Of a stretch of 64,000 nucleotides of DNA, positions 43,313 to 52,904 are shown one piece after another. The stretch is from Novosphingobium sp. B1. GTDB lineage: Bacteria; Pseudomonadota; Alphaproteobacteria; Sphingomonadales; Sphingomonadaceae. The notes below the pieces were generated by a model that was given only the letters and a program-made list of their open reading frames with translations, did no database searches and was not told where the DNA came from. The first letter of the stretch is position 1; each line of letters starts with the position of its first letter. Location of the stretch: NCBI RefSeq assembly GCF_900176395.1, contig NZ_FWXL01000009.1, forward strand, positions 1 to 64,000, written 5' to 3'. Both the position numbers and the translations under genes were made by a program.

Positions 43313-44458
43313 TTGCGCCGGCTGACGCTTGATCCGCGCCCGCAGTGGCAGGCGAAAGTCGCAGAACTGGGCTTGCTCTGGCACAGTGATGCCGACGGCC
43401 CGTATTGGGACGAAAGCGCCGCGTACGCCTTCAGCATGGCGCAGATCGACGTGATCGAGGACGCAACCGAAGCTGTGCATCGCCTCTATGTGGAGGCCGC
43501 AGAAACGATTGTGCGCGACGACTTGCTGATGGCATCGTGCGGCATTCCCTCAGCATGGCTTAGGCCGGTGCGCGAAGCGTGGAAGCGACGCTCGCTGGCG
43601 CTGGATTTCGGGCGGTTCGACTTTGCATGGGACGGAACGGGCGCGCCGAAGTTGCTCGAGTACAACTGCGACACGCCGACCTCGCTGCTGGAAACATCGA
43701 TCATCCAGTGGTTCTGGAAGGAAGACGTCTTCCCGCAAGCCGACCAGCTCAACAGCTTGCACGAGAAACTGCTGGCCCGTTGGGAAGCGATTGGCGCATC
43801 GCTGCCGGGACGGCGCGTGTGGTTCAGCCATGTTGCCGACGAGGCCCATGAAGACACGATGACCACGACCTATCTGCGCGATCTGGCGGGGCAGACGGGA
43901 CTGGAAACTTTCGGCCTGCTGATCGACCAGATCGGGATCGATGCGGAAGGGCGCATTCTCGATCAGGACGATTACGTCATTTCCGCCCTGTTCAAGCTCT
44001 ATCCCTGGGAGTGGCTTGTCGCCGAGGAATTCGGTGCAGCCATCCTGCCGCGGCTGCACGAGACCGTGTGGCTGGAGCCGGCATGGAAGATGCTATGGAG
44101 CAACAAGGCGGTGCTGGCGGTCTTGTGGGACCTGTTTCCCGGACACCCCAATCTGCTGCCGGCCTCGTTCGACCCGACCGCCGTCGGGCCGGACTATGTG
44201 GCCAAGCCGGTGCTTGCGCGCGAAGGCGCGAATATCGAGGTCGTCAGCCATGGCGAAGTGCTGGCGCGATCGGAAGGGAACTACGACGCAAGCCGCATGA
44301 TGTTTCAGGAGCGCTATCCGCTCAAGGATTTCGGGCGCGGGTATCCGGTGCTGGGAAGCTGGATAGTTGCGGGCGAGGCTGCCGGGCTTGGCATCCGCGA
44401 GGATGGCCTGATTACCGGCAACCGCGCCCGCTTTGTTCCTCACATCATCGAGGGCTGA
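43313..44458 (+). CDS. Glutathionylspermidine synthase-like ATP-grasp protein (YgiC/YjfC)
   Basis: A 381-residue ATP-grasp ligase related to the synthetase half of glutathionylspermidine synthase. Conserved segments are GRFDFAWDGTGAPKLLEYNCDTPTSL, FKLYPWEWLVAEEFG, EPAWKMLWSNKAVLAVLWDLFPGHPNLL, VAKPVLAREGANIEV and GSWIVAGEAAGLGIRED. Homologues YgiC/YjfC do not make glutathionylspermidine as far as I know, so the product is unknown. The start is TTG 43313 with no good ribosome-binding site, suggesting coupling to the lipoprotein gene. It converges with lysK, seven bases apart. Confidence 0.87.
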   Translation: MRRLTLDPRPQWQAKVAELGLLWHSDADGPYWDESAAYAFSMAQIDVIEDATEAVHRLYVEAAETIVRDDLLMASCGIPSAWLRPVREAWKRRSLALDFGRFDFAWDGTGAPKLLEYNCDTPTSLLETSIIQWFWKEDVFPQADQLNSLHEKLLARWEAIGASLPGRRVWFSHVADEAHEDTMTTTYLRDLAGQTGLETFGLLIDQIGIDAEGRILDQDDYVISALFKLYPWEWLVAEEFGAAILPRLHETVWLEPAWKMLWSNKAVLAVLWDLFPGHPNLLPASFDPTAVGPDYVAKPVLAREGANIEVVSHGEVLARSEGNYDASRMMFQERYPLKDFGRGYPVLGSWIVAGEAAGLGIREDGLITGNRARFVPHIIEG

Positions 44459-44471
44459 GGCGAAATCAGCC
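44453..44471. other. Stem formed by two convergent stop codons
   Basis: GGCTGA, whose last three bases are the ATP-grasp gene stop, pairs with TCAGCC, whose first three are the complement of the lysK stop, around seven bases. The stem is only six base pairs with no T-run, so its role as a terminator is uncertain. Confidence 0.35.
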
Positions 44472-46070
44472 GAGCGCCTCGGCAATCAGCTTGCGCGAGT
44501 TGGCAACGCCGTAGAGCGCGATGAAGCTGCCCATGCGCGGGCCGGCACTGGAGCCGAGCAGGGTTTCATAAAGCGCCTTGAACCAGTCCCGCAGATTCTC
44601 GAAGCCGAAGTCGGGGTTCTTCCCGATCTCGTATACGATGTTCTGCAGGTCTTCGGCGGTGGCGTCTTCCGCCACACCGGCAAGCGCCTGATCGAGGGCT
44701 GCGAGCGCCTTTGCCTCGTTCGCTTCGGGCTTGCGGCGCTGCAGCGTGGGAGCGATGAAATCGCGGTTGTAGGCAAGCGCGCGGGTGACCAGACCGTCGA
44801 GCGCGGGATGTGCGGCTGGGTCGGCATTCTCGACATAGTTGCCGAGGTAGGACCAGACCTGATCGCGCGTGGCCTGCGCGCCGAGCACGCCGACGAGGTT
44901 GAGCAGGAGGCCGTAGGTGACCGGAAGCTTGTCGCCCTCGCCCTGCGCCGGACCGTTGGTGCGAAGCAGGTGCCAGACCGGGTTGCCGAGTTGCTGTTCG
45001 ACGGGCTGCGTCGGAATCTTCTCGCGGAACTGCCAGTATTCGTCGACCGCGCGGGGGATGATCCCGACGTGTAGCGACTTGGCGCTCTTGGGTTCACGGA
45101 ACAGGTAGAAACCGAGGCTTTCCTCGCTGCCGTATTCCAGCCACTGCTCGATCGTCAGGCCATTGCCCTTGGACTTCGAGATCTTCTCGCCCTTCTCGTC
45201 GAGGAAAAGCTCGTAGATCAGGCCTTCAGGACGCTGCCCGCCGAGCACGCGGGCGATCTTGCCCGACTGCGTGACGCTGTCGGTAAGGTCCTTGCCGCAC
45301 ATCTCGTAATCGACGCCCAATGCGACCCAGCGCATCGCCCAGTCGACCTTCCATTGCAGCTTTGACCAGCCGCCGAGGATGGTGTGCTCGACCGTCTCGC
45401 CGTTGCTGTCGATGAAGCGGACGATACCGGCTTCGGCATCGACGACTTCAACCGGCACCTGCAGCACTTCGCCGGTGGGGGGCGAGACCGGCAGGACCGG
45501 CGAGTAGGTCTTGCGGCGTTCCTCGCGCAGCGTGGGGAGCATGATGTCCATGATCGCCTGCCAGTTGCGCAGCACGCCCTTGAGCGCATCGTCGAACGCG
45601 CCGGAATTGTAGCGATCGGAAGCCGAGACAAACTCGTAATCGAAGCCGAAGCGATCAAGGAAATCGCGCAGCATCGCATTGTTGTGGTGAGCGAAGCTTT
45701 CGAACTTTTCGAACGGATCGGGAATGCGGCTCAGCGGATGGCCAAGGTGCGCTTCGAGAACGGCCTTGTTGGGCACGTTGTCGGGCACCTTCCGCAGGCC
45801 GTCCATGTCGTCGGAAAAGGCGACGAGGCGCGTGGGGTGGCCACCTGTCAGCACTTCATAGGCGCGACGCACGAAAGTGGTGCGCAGGACTTCCTGGAAC
45901 GTGCCGATGTGCGGCAGGCCCGATGGGCCGTAGCCGGTTTCGAACAGCACCGGCACAAGCTGCCCGGAAGCATCGCGTTTGCCGCCAGGAAACCGCTTGA
46001 TGAGCTTGCGGGCTTCCTCGAATGGCCAAGCCTTGGAGGTCTGGGCGGCGGTGCTGATTGCGTCTGTCAT
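44466..46070 (-). CDS. lysK: Class I lysyl-tRNA synthetase
   Basis: A 534-residue class I LysRS, the form found in alphaproteobacteria and archaea in place of class II LysS. The HIGH-like motif is YGPSGLPHIGTFQEV and the KMSKS-like motif is EKISKSKGNGL. VAFSDDMDGLRKVPDN and GGWSKLQWKVDWAMRWVALGVDYEMCGKDL are typical. Start ATG 46070 (MTDAIST) is chosen; an in-frame ATG 63 bases upstream has no support. No T-box or other leader structure was seen. Confidence 0.96.
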   Translation of the reverse strand: MTDAISTAAQTSKAWPFEEARKLIKRFPGGKRDASGQLVPVLFETGYGPSGLPHIGTFQEVLRTTFVRRAYEVLTGGHPTRLVAFSDDMDGLRKVPDNVPNKAVLEAHLGHPLSRIPDPFEKFESFAHHNNAMLRDFLDRFGFDYEFVSASDRYNSGAFDDALKGVLRNWQAIMDIMLPTLREERRKTYSPVLPVSPPTGEVLQVPVEVVDAEAGIVRFIDSNGETVEHTILGGWSKLQWKVDWAMRWVALGVDYEMCGKDLTDSVTQSGKIARVLGGQRPEGLIYELFLDEKGEKISKSKGNGLTIEQWLEYGSEESLGFYLFREPKSAKSLHVGIIPRAVDEYWQFREKIPTQPVEQQLGNPVWHLLRTNGPAQGEGDKLPVTYGLLLNLVGVLGAQATRDQVWSYLGNYVENADPAAHPALDGLVTRALAYNRDFIAPTLQRRKPEANEAKALAALDQALAGVAEDATAEDLQNIVYEIGKNPDFGFENLRDWFKALYETLLGSSAGPRMGSFIALYGVANSRKLIAEALG

Positions 46071-46138
46071 GGTGCCCGCCCTTTTGCGCGCGAGGATCGC
46101 TTGCGCAAGTGAAAAGGGGGCAATGGACCGCAAACCGA

Positions 46139-46174
46139 AAGGGCGGACGCCACGCTCACGCGACGTCCGCCCTT
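46139..46174 (-). terminator. Hairpin terminator of the flagellin gene
   Basis: Read leftward, AAGGGCGGACG pairs perfectly with CGTCCGCCCTT (11 bp) across 14 bases, followed by TCGGTTTG. It lies 23 bases after the flagellin stop and upstream of lysK. Confidence 0.7.
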
Positions 46175-46197
46175 CCGTGGAGGCTTCTGAGGGAGGC

Positions 46198-47025
46198 TTA
46201 CTTCAGAAGCGAGAGCACGTTCTGCTGGGCCTGGTTGGCCTGTGCGATCATCGCGGTCGATGCCTGCGAAAGGATCTGGGCCTTGGCCATGGCGGTGGTT
46301 TCCGCCGAATAGTCGGTATCGAGAATGCGCGACCGCGCATCCGAAAGATTGGTGATGTTGTCGTTGAGGTTGTTGATCACCGATTCAAGACGGTTCTGAC
46401 CGGCACCGAGCAGCGAACGGGCGCCCGAGATCGAGTCCAGTTCGGTGTCCAGCGTGCCGAGCAAGGTGTTGGCGTTGGTCGCAGTCGAGACATCGTAAGA
46501 GCCGGCAGCACCGCCCGAAGCTTGCAGCGTGGTGAGGTCGGCGATCTCAAGGACGACCTGGTCCGAAGAGTCCGAGCCGGCCTGGATCGTGATCGAGGTG
46601 ACGCTGCCATCGAACAGCTGAACGCCGTTGAAATTGGTGTTGGTGATGATCTGATCGACCTGGGCGGTGAGCTGGTCAACTTCGCTCTGCATGTAGACGC
46701 GGTCAGTACCATCCTGGTAGGTTCCCGAAGCTGACTGCACCGCGAGTTCGCGGATGCGCTGCAGCATCGCGGTCACCTCGTTGAGCGCACCGTCTGCGGT
46801 CTGGGCAAGGCTGATGCCGTCGTTCGAGTTGCGGACGCCCTGACCCATGCCCTTGATCTGCGAGGTCATGGTAGTGCTGATGGCGAGGCCTGCGGCGTCG
46901 TCCTTGGCGCCATTGATGCGCTTGCCGGTCGAGAGTCGCTCCATCGCCGTGCCCAGCATCTTGTTGGCCGTATTCGAAGCATTCGTAGCGCGTACCGCGC
47001 TGATATTCGTGTTGATGACTGCCAT
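46198..47025 (-). CDS. Flagellin
   Basis: A 275-residue flagellin, the filament subunit exported by the flagellar type III system. The N-terminal D0/D1 part reads [38 protein letters not shown], and the C-terminal D0 part [27 protein letters not shown]. The variable centre is short, as in many alphaproteobacteria. GGAGAATGGGAA precedes the ATG. No other flagellar gene lies in the window, so this copy is separate from any structural cluster. No convincing sigma-28 or sigma-54 promoter was found in 47026-47202. Confidence 0.96.
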   Translation of the reverse strand: MAVINTNISAVRATNASNTANKMLGTAMERLSTGKRINGAKDDAAGLAISTTMTSQIKGMGQGVRNSNDGISLAQTADGALNEVTAMLQRIRELAVQSASGTYQDGTDRVYMQSEVDQLTAQVDQIITNTNFNGVQLFDGSVTSITIQAGSDSSDQVVLEIADLTTLQASGGAAGSYDVSTATNANTLLGTLDTELDSISGARSLLGAGQNRLESVINNLNDNITNLSDARSRILDTDYSAETTAMAKAQILSQASTAMIAQANQAQQNVLSLLK

Positions 47026-47202
47026 TTCCCATTCTCCACTATGGGCCGAAGCAAGGGTGCGGATGCTTCGGTATCGGTTCCCGGCAAGAAGGACGGCGGA
47101 CAGCGACCAGCTTTAAGGGGTCTGGTGAATCCCGGTTAAAGGTGTGCCTTTCGGCGTGATGCAGGGTTGCCCGGTGTTCCATTCCTGTTCTAACGCTGAC
47201 GG

Positions 47203-49929
47203 GTGACGGAGCGCCCCGCCCTTAGCCTTCCAGCGATTCATGCAAGCCATGGCGGATGCTGGCTGCGCGATGGCTTTGCCACGCGTGGCCTCGGCAAGGG
47301 CGAGGCGATCGTGGCGGCGGCCGATACGCCGCTGTTGATGCTCAATGCGCCGCTCGTGGCAAGCCGTCTGGGCTATCCCGACCTGTCAGGGCTGGATCTG
47401 CTGGAGCTATTCGCGTTCGTCCACCCTGCTCGCTTCATGGTGCCGACGCCCAAGGGCCTTGCCCACGCGCTCGGCCTGGACGAGCCTGCCGGCGACGACA
47501 AGGTGCCGCAGCTTTTGCAGGAGGCGGCCGAAGCGCTGCTCGGCACCTGCGAACGTGCCGACTGGTCCGAGCGCGAGGGGGCATGGACAGCGCTGCAATC
47601 GCTGGTGCGGATGCGCTGGCCCTGGGCGACGCTGCTCACCCCGCGCATCAGGAAGCCGGAGCGGGCAGAGCGCTGGCTGTTTGCGAAACTTCCGGAGTGG
47701 GAAGAGACAGCCGAGCGCCCGCAACCGGCGCAAGTGGTGCTGGGCGAAACGGCCGTTGTCTCGCGCCTGGCCGAACTGACCGGCGCCGGGGCGGAGGCGC
47801 GACCGACGCAGCAGGACTATGCGCGCGAGGCTTCGCGGATGTTTGCGCCGCGACAAGGACAGGGCCAGCCACATGTCGTGCTGGCGCAGGCAGGCACGGG
47901 CACGGGCAAGACCTTCGGCTATCTCGCGCCGTCCTCGCTTTGGGCAGAGCAATCGGGCGGGACGGTGTGGGTCTCGACGTATACCAAGGCGCTGCAGCGG
48001 CAATTGCGGCGCGAGAGCCGGCGCGCATTCCCCGCCTCGCGCAATGGCAAGCCACCGGTGGTGGTGCGCAAGGGACGTGAGAACTACCTGTGCCTGCTCA
48101 ATCTGGAAGACGCGCTGCAGGGCGGATTTGCCGGGCGCGCGGCAATTCTGGCGCAACTGGTGGCGCGGTGGGCGGCCTACTCGCAGGACGGCGACATGAT
48201 CGGCGGTGACCTGCCGGGCTGGCTGGGCACGCTGTTCCGCAAGCGCGGGATCGCGGCGCTGACCGACCAGCGCGGCGAGTGCGTCTATGCCGGGTGCCCG
48301 CATTACCGGAAGTGCTTCATCGAACGCGCATCGCGGGCCTCGGCCGATGCGGAACTGGTGATCGCCAATCATGCGCTGGTCATGGTCAATGCCGCGCGCG
48401 GGCGGGACGCTGCGCAGCGGCCAACGCGCATTGTGTTCGACGAAGGCCACCATGTGTTCGAGGCGGCGGATTCGACATTCTCGGCAGCGTTGACGGGTGC
48501 GGATACGATCGAACTCAGGCGCTGGGTGATCGGGCCTGAGGGCAAGTCACGCGGACGGCGCCGCGGGCTTTCGGCGCGGCTGGCGGATGTTGCGAGCTAC
48601 GACGAGGAAGGCGAGCGCGCGATTACGCAAGCACGCGAGGCGGCAGAGTCCCTCCCCTCGGAAGGCTGGCTGGCGCGGGTGGTGGAAGGCACGCCTTCAG
48701 GTCCGCTGGAGGAACTGCTGAGCGCGGCACGGGCGCTGGCCTATGCGCGCGACGAGAGCGGCGGGCAGGAAGCGGGCTACGGGCTCGAGACCGAGATCGC
48801 GCAGCTGGAAGGTGGGTTCATCGAGGTGGCGGGCCAGGCGCAGGAGGCCTTGGAGGCGCTGCGCAAGCCACTGGTGCGGCTGGGTTTGCGGCTCGAGGCG
48901 ATTGTCGAGGATGGGCCGGACTGGCTCGATGGCCCGGCACGGGCGCGGATCGAAGGCGCGCGCAGTGCGATCGGCTGGCGCAGCGATCTCATTGCAGGAT
49001 GGATCGCGCTGCTGGCGCGGCTGGGTGGTCCCGGCGATCCCGATTTCGTCGACTGGATCGCGGTGGAGCGTTCGGACGGGCGCGAGTGGGACGTAGGCCT
49101 GCACCGCCATTACCTCGATCCGATGAAGCCCTTTGCCAACGCGGTGCTGGCGCCTTCGCACGGGGTCATGATGACGTCTGCCACGCTGCGGGATGGCGAT
49201 GACTGGCAGAGCGCGGTGGAGCGCAGCGGGGCGCCGCATCTGGACATTGCCCCGCGGCTTTTCAGTGCGGAAAGTCCGTTCGACTATGCCTCGCAAGCCG
49301 AAGTTCTGATCGTGACCGACGTGCCCAAGGGCGATATTCCGGCGCTGGCTGCTGCCTATGGGAGGCTGATCGAGGCGGCGGGCGGCGGGGCGCTGGGGCT
49401 GTTTACCGCGATCCGCCGGCTGCGCGCGGTGTATGGCCGGATTGCCGACCGGCTGGCGCGTGGCGGACTGCCGCTGTTCGCGCAGCATGTCGATCCGATC
49501 GACACAGGTACGCTGGTCGACATCTTCCGCGACGATCCGCGCGCCTCGCTGCTGGGCACCGATGCCTTGCGCGACGGGGTGGACGTTCCGGGAGATTCGC
49601 TGCGGCTCGTGGTGATGGAGCAGGTGCCCTGGCCCAAGCCTTCGATCCTGCACCGCGCGCGCAGATTGGCAGGCGGCGGATCGGCTTACGACGACAGGAT
49701 CATCCGGGCGCGGCTGGCACAGGCCTTCGGGCGACTGATCCGCTCAGGCACGGACAAGGGGCACTTCGTGGTGCTGTCTTCGGCCTTCCCTTCCCGGCTG
49801 CTCTCGGCCTTTCCGGCGGGCACGCCGATCCGGCGCGTGACGCTCGATGTGGCTTTACAAAGTGTCAGCAGCAGTGTTTCTGGGCGAGAGGATGCGCCTG
49901 CCACGCCGCGCGAGGAAGGGATTTCGTGA
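47203..49929 (+). CDS. DinG/XPD-type ATP-dependent DNA helicase
   Basis: A 908-residue superfamily 2 helicase. Walker A is AGTGTGKTFGYL, the DEAH-like box is IVFDEGHHVF, and four Cys for an iron-sulfur cluster fit NYLCLLN and GECVYAGCPHYRKC, as in DinG/XPD. Later motifs include SATLRD, DALRDGVDVPGD and QAFGRLIRSGTDKG. The first 200 residues are an unfamiliar N-terminal extension. The start is GTG 47203. It overlaps the sixA-like gene by four bases. A role in unwinding damaged or R-loop DNA is inferred from the family. No SOS box is evident upstream. Confidence 0.92.
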   Translation: MTERPALSLPAIHASHGGCWLRDGFATRGLGKGEAIVAAADTPLLMLNAPLVASRLGYPDLSGLDLLELFAFVHPARFMVPTPKGLAHALGLDEPAGDDKVPQLLQEAAEALLGTCERADWSEREGAWTALQSLVRMRWPWATLLTPRIRKPERAERWLFAKLPEWEETAERPQPAQVVLGETAVVSRLAELTGAGAEARPTQQDYAREASRMFAPRQGQGQPHVVLAQAGTGTGKTFGYLAPSSLWAEQSGGTVWVSTYTKALQRQLRRESRRAFPASRNGKPPVVVRKGRENYLCLLNLEDALQGGFAGRAAILAQLVARWAAYSQDGDMIGGDLPGWLGTLFRKRGIAALTDQRGECVYAGCPHYRKCFIERASRASADAELVIANHALVMVNAARGRDAAQRPTRIVFDEGHHVFEAADSTFSAALTGADTIELRRWVIGPEGKSRGRRRGLSARLADVASYDEEGERAITQAREAAESLPSEGWLARVVEGTPSGPLEELLSAARALAYARDESGGQEAGYGLETEIAQLEGGFIEVAGQAQEALEALRKPLVRLGLRLEAIVEDGPDWLDGPARARIEGARSAIGWRSDLIAGWIALLARLGGPGDPDFVDWIAVERSDGREWDVGLHRHYLDPMKPFANAVLAPSHGVMMTSATLRDGDDWQSAVERSGAPHLDIAPRLFSAESPFDYASQAEVLIVTDVPKGDIPALAAAYGRLIEAAGGGALGLFTAIRRLRAVYGRIADRLARGGLPLFAQHVDPIDTGTLVDIFRDDPRASLLGTDALRDGVDVPGDSLRLVVMEQVPWPKPSILHRARRLAGGGSAYDDRIIRARLAQAFGRLIRSGTDKGHFVVLSSAFPSRLLSAFPAGTPIRRVTLDVALQSVSSSVSGREDAPATPREEGIS

Positions 49930-50471
49930 AGACACTCGCCCTGTTCCGTCATGCAAAATCGGACTGGAGCGATGCGCGCGCGCGGGATTTTGACCGCCCC
50001 TTGAACGAGCGTGGCAAGCGCGGCGCGCGGGCTATGGGCGAATACATTCGCGATACCGGACGCACGTTTGACCGCATGATCGCGAGCCCCGCCGTGCGCG
50101 CGGCCGAGACGGTCGAGGAAAGCAGCAAGGCGTGGAAGTGCACGTTCAAGATCGAATGGGACCGGCGGATCTACCTCGCCAGTTCGGCCACGCTCATCGA
50201 CCTTCTCAAGGAATTGTCCGGCGATCCCAAGAGCGTGCTGATGATCGGGCACAATCCGGGGCTGGAAGACCTGATCTTCGACCTGGTGCCCGATGACGGG
50301 TCCAGCCCCTTGCGCGAAGTGGTGGAAGAGAAATTCCCGACCGCGACCTTTGCGGTGATGGAACTTGATGTGGACGACTGGGCCGACGTGACCGAGGGTT
50401 GCGCGCGGCTGGTGGAGATCAAGCGGCCGCGGGATCTGGACCCGACGTTGGGGCCGGTGTTGGTGGATTGA
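49926..50471 (+). CDS. SixA-type histidine phosphatase
   Basis: A 181-residue phosphohistidine phosphatase of the RHG/PGM superfamily. The catalytic His is in LALFRHAKSDWS, the second block is FDRMIASPAVRAAETVEE, and the second His is in VLMIGHNPGLEDL. In E. coli SixA removes phosphate from phosphotransfer domains. GTG 49926 overlaps the helicase stop, with GAGGAAGG upstream, so it is coupled to the helicase gene. No target is evident. Confidence 0.9.
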   Translation: MKTLALFRHAKSDWSDARARDFDRPLNERGKRGARAMGEYIRDTGRTFDRMIASPAVRAAETVEESSKAWKCTFKIEWDRRIYLASSATLIDLLKELSGDPKSVLMIGHNPGLEDLIFDLVPDDGSSPLREVVEEKFPTATFAVMELDVDDWADVTEGCARLVEIKRPRDLDPTLGPVLVD

Positions 50472-50544
50472 GCGGCGTGATGCCTTCAAGTCATGTCGGC
50501 GCACCTGCGGCGATACTTCAGTTCCCTAATGCCTGGGTAGATCA

Positions 50545-51537
50545 GTGGACGAGCACGACGACACAGACTTCGGAGACGAAGTGGAGTGGGATCAAGAGTT
50601 TGCCAGCGAACTAATAGGCCAGACCCTGTTGGTGGGCATAACCTTCGTCGACCCCGAGGGCCAGCTTGTGCGCAGACAACAAGTTTTCGGAACCGTGACT
50701 GCCGTTGAGGAAGGTTCCGGAATTACCATCGTGCAGGAGCACGGCGGCGAGCCTTTTGTGATCGCGCCGATCCTGAGTGCAACCGAATATGCAGTGCCTG
50801 GAGCATACCAGCTTTCTGACGCTGATATCGCAGTAGAGGATCCCCATTTCACGGCATTGTTTACGGTGACGTCACCCCACAGGCATTGGCGTCCATCATC
50901 AGCAGAGGTGCTGTTCCTGATCAAGCTGCACTATCCAACTGGCGACACTGCCAATCTTGCAGAAAAGCCCGGTTCGGTTTCGAACTCGGGGCGGCCACGA
51001 AAAGTCGACGATGGCAGTCGACGCCTATTCTTCCAACGCCGCAGCCAGCCGGTTGCGGATGGATTGGAGGTACGCCAGCAGCGGCGCGGCGGCTTGATTT
51101 TCCGGCGCGATTGGCGCGGGTTCAGGCATTGGCACCGCAGTTGCCGCGCGCCCCTTCTTCCCCCGCAGCGCCTGCCTTGCGCCCTTGATCGTGAAGCCTT
51201 CCTTGTGAAGGAGGCGGTGGATCTCGGTGATGAGGGCGACGTCTTCAGGACGATAATAGCGGCGGCCGCCCGCTCGGGTGAGCGGGCGGAGCGTGGGAAA
51301 TTGCTCTTCCCAATAGCGCAGGACGTGCTGGCGGATGCCGAGCGCCTTGGCCACTTCGCCGATAGTGCGGAAAGCGCCCGGGTCCTTGCCATCGGCTGGG
51401 ACGTCCGCAGGGCGGTCGTCCGGAGCCGATCCGGCATCTGGAAGTTCGGGTTCGCTCATCCGTTAACGATCAGCCCTGGCCGATGCGGTCCTTCAGCATC
51501 TGGCTGGCGCGGAAGGTCAGGACGCGGCGCGGCGTGA
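50545..51537 (+). CDS. Putative protein with long antisense extension (possible broken gene)
   Basis: From GTG 50545 the first 115 residues look like a real small protein: [40 protein letters not shown] and a final [15 protein letters not shown]. The pattern resembles short proteins of unknown function that usually end about there. Here no stop occurs, and the frame runs on to 51537 through the complement of merR and into ihfA with Arg-rich shadow-like sequence. The true gene therefore probably lost its stop or its 3' end, and only about 50545-50890 is likely to be meaningful. There is no ribosome-binding site before the GTG. I do not know its function. Confidence 0.4.
   Translation: MDEHDDTDFGDEVEWDQEFASELIGQTLLVGITFVDPEGQLVRRQQVFGTVTAVEEGSGITIVQEHGGEPFVIAPILSATEYAVPGAYQLSDADIAVEDPHFTALFTVTSPHRHWRPSSAEVLFLIKLHYPTGDTANLAEKPGSVSNSGRPRKVDDGSRRLFFQRRSQPVADGLEVRQQRRGGLIFRRDWRGFRHWHRSCRAPLLPPQRLPCALDREAFLVKEAVDLGDEGDVFRTIIAAAARSGERAERGKLLFPIAQDVLADAERLGHFADSAESARVLAIGWDVRRAVVRSRSGIWKFGFAHPLTISPGRCGPSASGWRGRSGRGAA
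51025..51459 (-). CDS. MerR-family transcriptional regulator
   Basis: A 144-residue regulator. The MerR helix-turn-helix is [30 protein letters not shown] with the wing [15 protein letters not shown]. After a short dimerisation helix, the tail is Pro/Ala-rich with no metal-binding Cys, so it is not a metal sensor. It follows ihfA by ten bases in the conserved rpmF-plsX-fabH-ihfA-merR order. An unusual open frame covers the opposite strand. Confidence 0.92.
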   Translation of the reverse strand: MSEPELPDAGSAPDDRPADVPADGKDPGAFRTIGEVAKALGIRQHVLRYWEEQFPTLRPLTRAGGRRYYRPEDVALITEIHRLLHKEGFTIKGARQALRGKKGRAATAVPMPEPAPIAPENQAAAPLLAYLQSIRNRLAAALEE

Positions 51538-51766
51538 TCGGCACTTCGACCCCGGTCTTCGGATTGCGGCCGATCCTTTCGGCCTTGTCACGCAGCAGGA
51601 AGGTGCCGAAACCGGAAATCTTCACGTTCTCGCCATCGGAGAGCGCGTTGCACATGTGCTGAAGAATGGATTCGACCATCTCCAGCGAATCTGCGCGAGA
51701 CAGGCCAACGCGCCGGTTGATGCTTTCAGCCAGATCCGCGCGGGTCAGTGTACCTACGGAACGCAT
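51470..51766 (-). CDS. ihfA: Integration host factor subunit alpha
   Basis: A 98-residue nucleoid protein that bends DNA as a heterodimer with Ihf[22 protein letters not shown] opens the fold, [25 protein letters not shown] is the dimer core, and [22 protein letters not shown] contains the DNA-binding arm end. ATG 51766 is chosen (MRSVGTLTR); an in-frame ATG 25 codons upstream is unsupported. A 160-bp gap to fabH holds a hairpin, so ihfA-merR may have its own promoter. Confidence 0.95.
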   Translation of the reverse strand: MRSVGTLTRADLAESINRRVGLSRADSLEMVESILQHMCNALSDGENVKISGFGTFLLRDKAERIGRNPKTGVEVPITPRRVLTFRASQMLKDRIGQG

Positions 51767-51893
51767 CCTTAAATTCCCCCCAGAAGTCAGAAAACGCCAA
51801 GAGGCAGGACAATAACGCTGATTCTGCGGAACGCAATGCAATGCGTTGCCTGCAAAGGATAAGATCGGACCGAAGCGGGACGGAACGTTTTAC

Positions 51894-51912
51894 GGGGCCG
51901 CCGGACGGCTCC
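51894..51912. terminator. GC hairpin after fabH
   Basis: GGGGCCG pairs with CGGCTCC (one G-T pair) around CCGGA, 14 bases beyond the fabH stop on the minus strand. It lacks a T-run. It could partly separate plsX-fabH from ihfA-merR. Confidence 0.45.
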
Positions 51913-51926
51913 AGGCGAGGCAAGCT

Positions 51927-52904
51927 TCAGATGCGTGCGAGGCTGGCGCCCCAGGTGAAGCCGCCGCCCATGGCCTCGAACATCACGAGGTCACCCTTCT
52001 TGATGCGCCCATCGCGCACGGCAACGTCGAATGCCAGAGGCACTGACGCGGCGCTTGTGTTGGCGTGCCGATCAACCGTGACGACGACCTTTTCAGCCGG
52101 CAGGTCGAGCTTGCGTGCCGTGGCGTCGAGAATGCGGAAGTTGGCCTGGTGCGGGACGACCCAATCGATCTCGGCAGCGTCATGCCCCGAAGTTTCAAGC
52201 ACTTCACGCAGAACATTGGCGAGATTGGTCACGGCGTGACGGAAGACTTCGCGGCCCTTCATGCGGACCTTGCCAATCGTGCCGGTGGTGGAAACGCCGC
52301 CATCGACATAGAGCAGTTCGTTATGCGCTCCGTCGGCATGGAGGCGCGAGGCAATTACGCCGGGTGCTTTCGGATCGTTCTCGTCAACGTCTTGCGCTTC
52401 AAGCACGATCGCGCCGGCACCATCTCCGAAAAGCACGCACGTCGTGCGGTCATCCCAGTCGAGAATCTTGCTGAAGGTTTCCGCGCCGATCACCAGCGCG
52501 CACTTGGCCATGCCGGTGCGGATCATCGAATCCGCCGTGGCCAAGGCATAGAGGAAGCCGGAGCAGACCGCCGCGACGTCGAACGCGATGCCGCCATTGC
52601 AACCGAGATTGTGCTGAACGATCGTCGCGGTAGCCGGAAACGTCTGGTCGGGCGTGGCGGTAGCCAATACTATGAGATCGACCTTGGATGCCTCGATGCC
52701 GGCGGCTGCGAGGGCGCGACGAGCAGCCTCGGTGGCAAGCGTCGAGGTGGTTTCCCCTTCCCCGGCAATGTAGCGTTGGCGGATGCCGGTCCTCTCGATG
52801 ATCCATTCGTCGGTCGTATCGACCATCTGCGCCATTTCGGCATTGGTGACGCAGCGCTGCGGCAGGGCCGATCCGCTGCCGCGAATGATCGCGCGTGTCG
52901 TCAT
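51927..52904 (-). CDS. fabH: 3-oxoacyl-ACP synthase III
   Basis: A 325-residue ketoacyl-ACP synthase III that starts fatty-acid synthesis by condensing an acyl-CoA with malonyl-ACP. The nucleophile is Cys114 in [14 protein letters not shown]. His and Asn are in [11 protein letters not shown] and [11 protein letters not shown]. The CoA-binding region is [13 protein letters not shown]. The start overlaps the plsX stop by four bases. Together plsX and fabH form the usual lipid-initiation pair. Confidence 0.96.
   Translation of the reverse strand: MTTRAIIRGSGSALPQRCVTNAEMAQMVDTTDEWIIERTGIRQRYIAGEGETTSTLATEAARRALAAAGIEASKVDLIVLATATPDQTFPATATIVQHNLGCNGGIAFDVAAVCSGFLYALATADSMIRTGMAKCALVIGAETFSKILDWDDRTTCVLFGDGAGAIVLEAQDVDENDPKAPGVIASRLHADGAHNELLYVDGGVSTTGTIGKVRMKGREVFRHAVTNLANVLREVLETSGHDAAEIDWVVPHQANFRILDATARKLDLPAEKVVVTVDRHANTSAASVPLAFDVAVRDGRIKKGDLVMFEAMGGGFTWGASLARI

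Noticed and set aside
47026..47202. Sigma-28 or sigma-54 promoter for flagellin
   Set aside because: The best candidates (CCGATAC, GGGCAACCCTGCA) have wrong spacing or lack the partner element.
50925..51010. tRNA-like stretch (AGTTGGATAG on the minus strand and TTTCGAACT on the plus strand)
   Set aside because: No cloverleaf can be drawn: the D-stem does not pair, there is no T-loop on the same strand and no anticodon stem in place.
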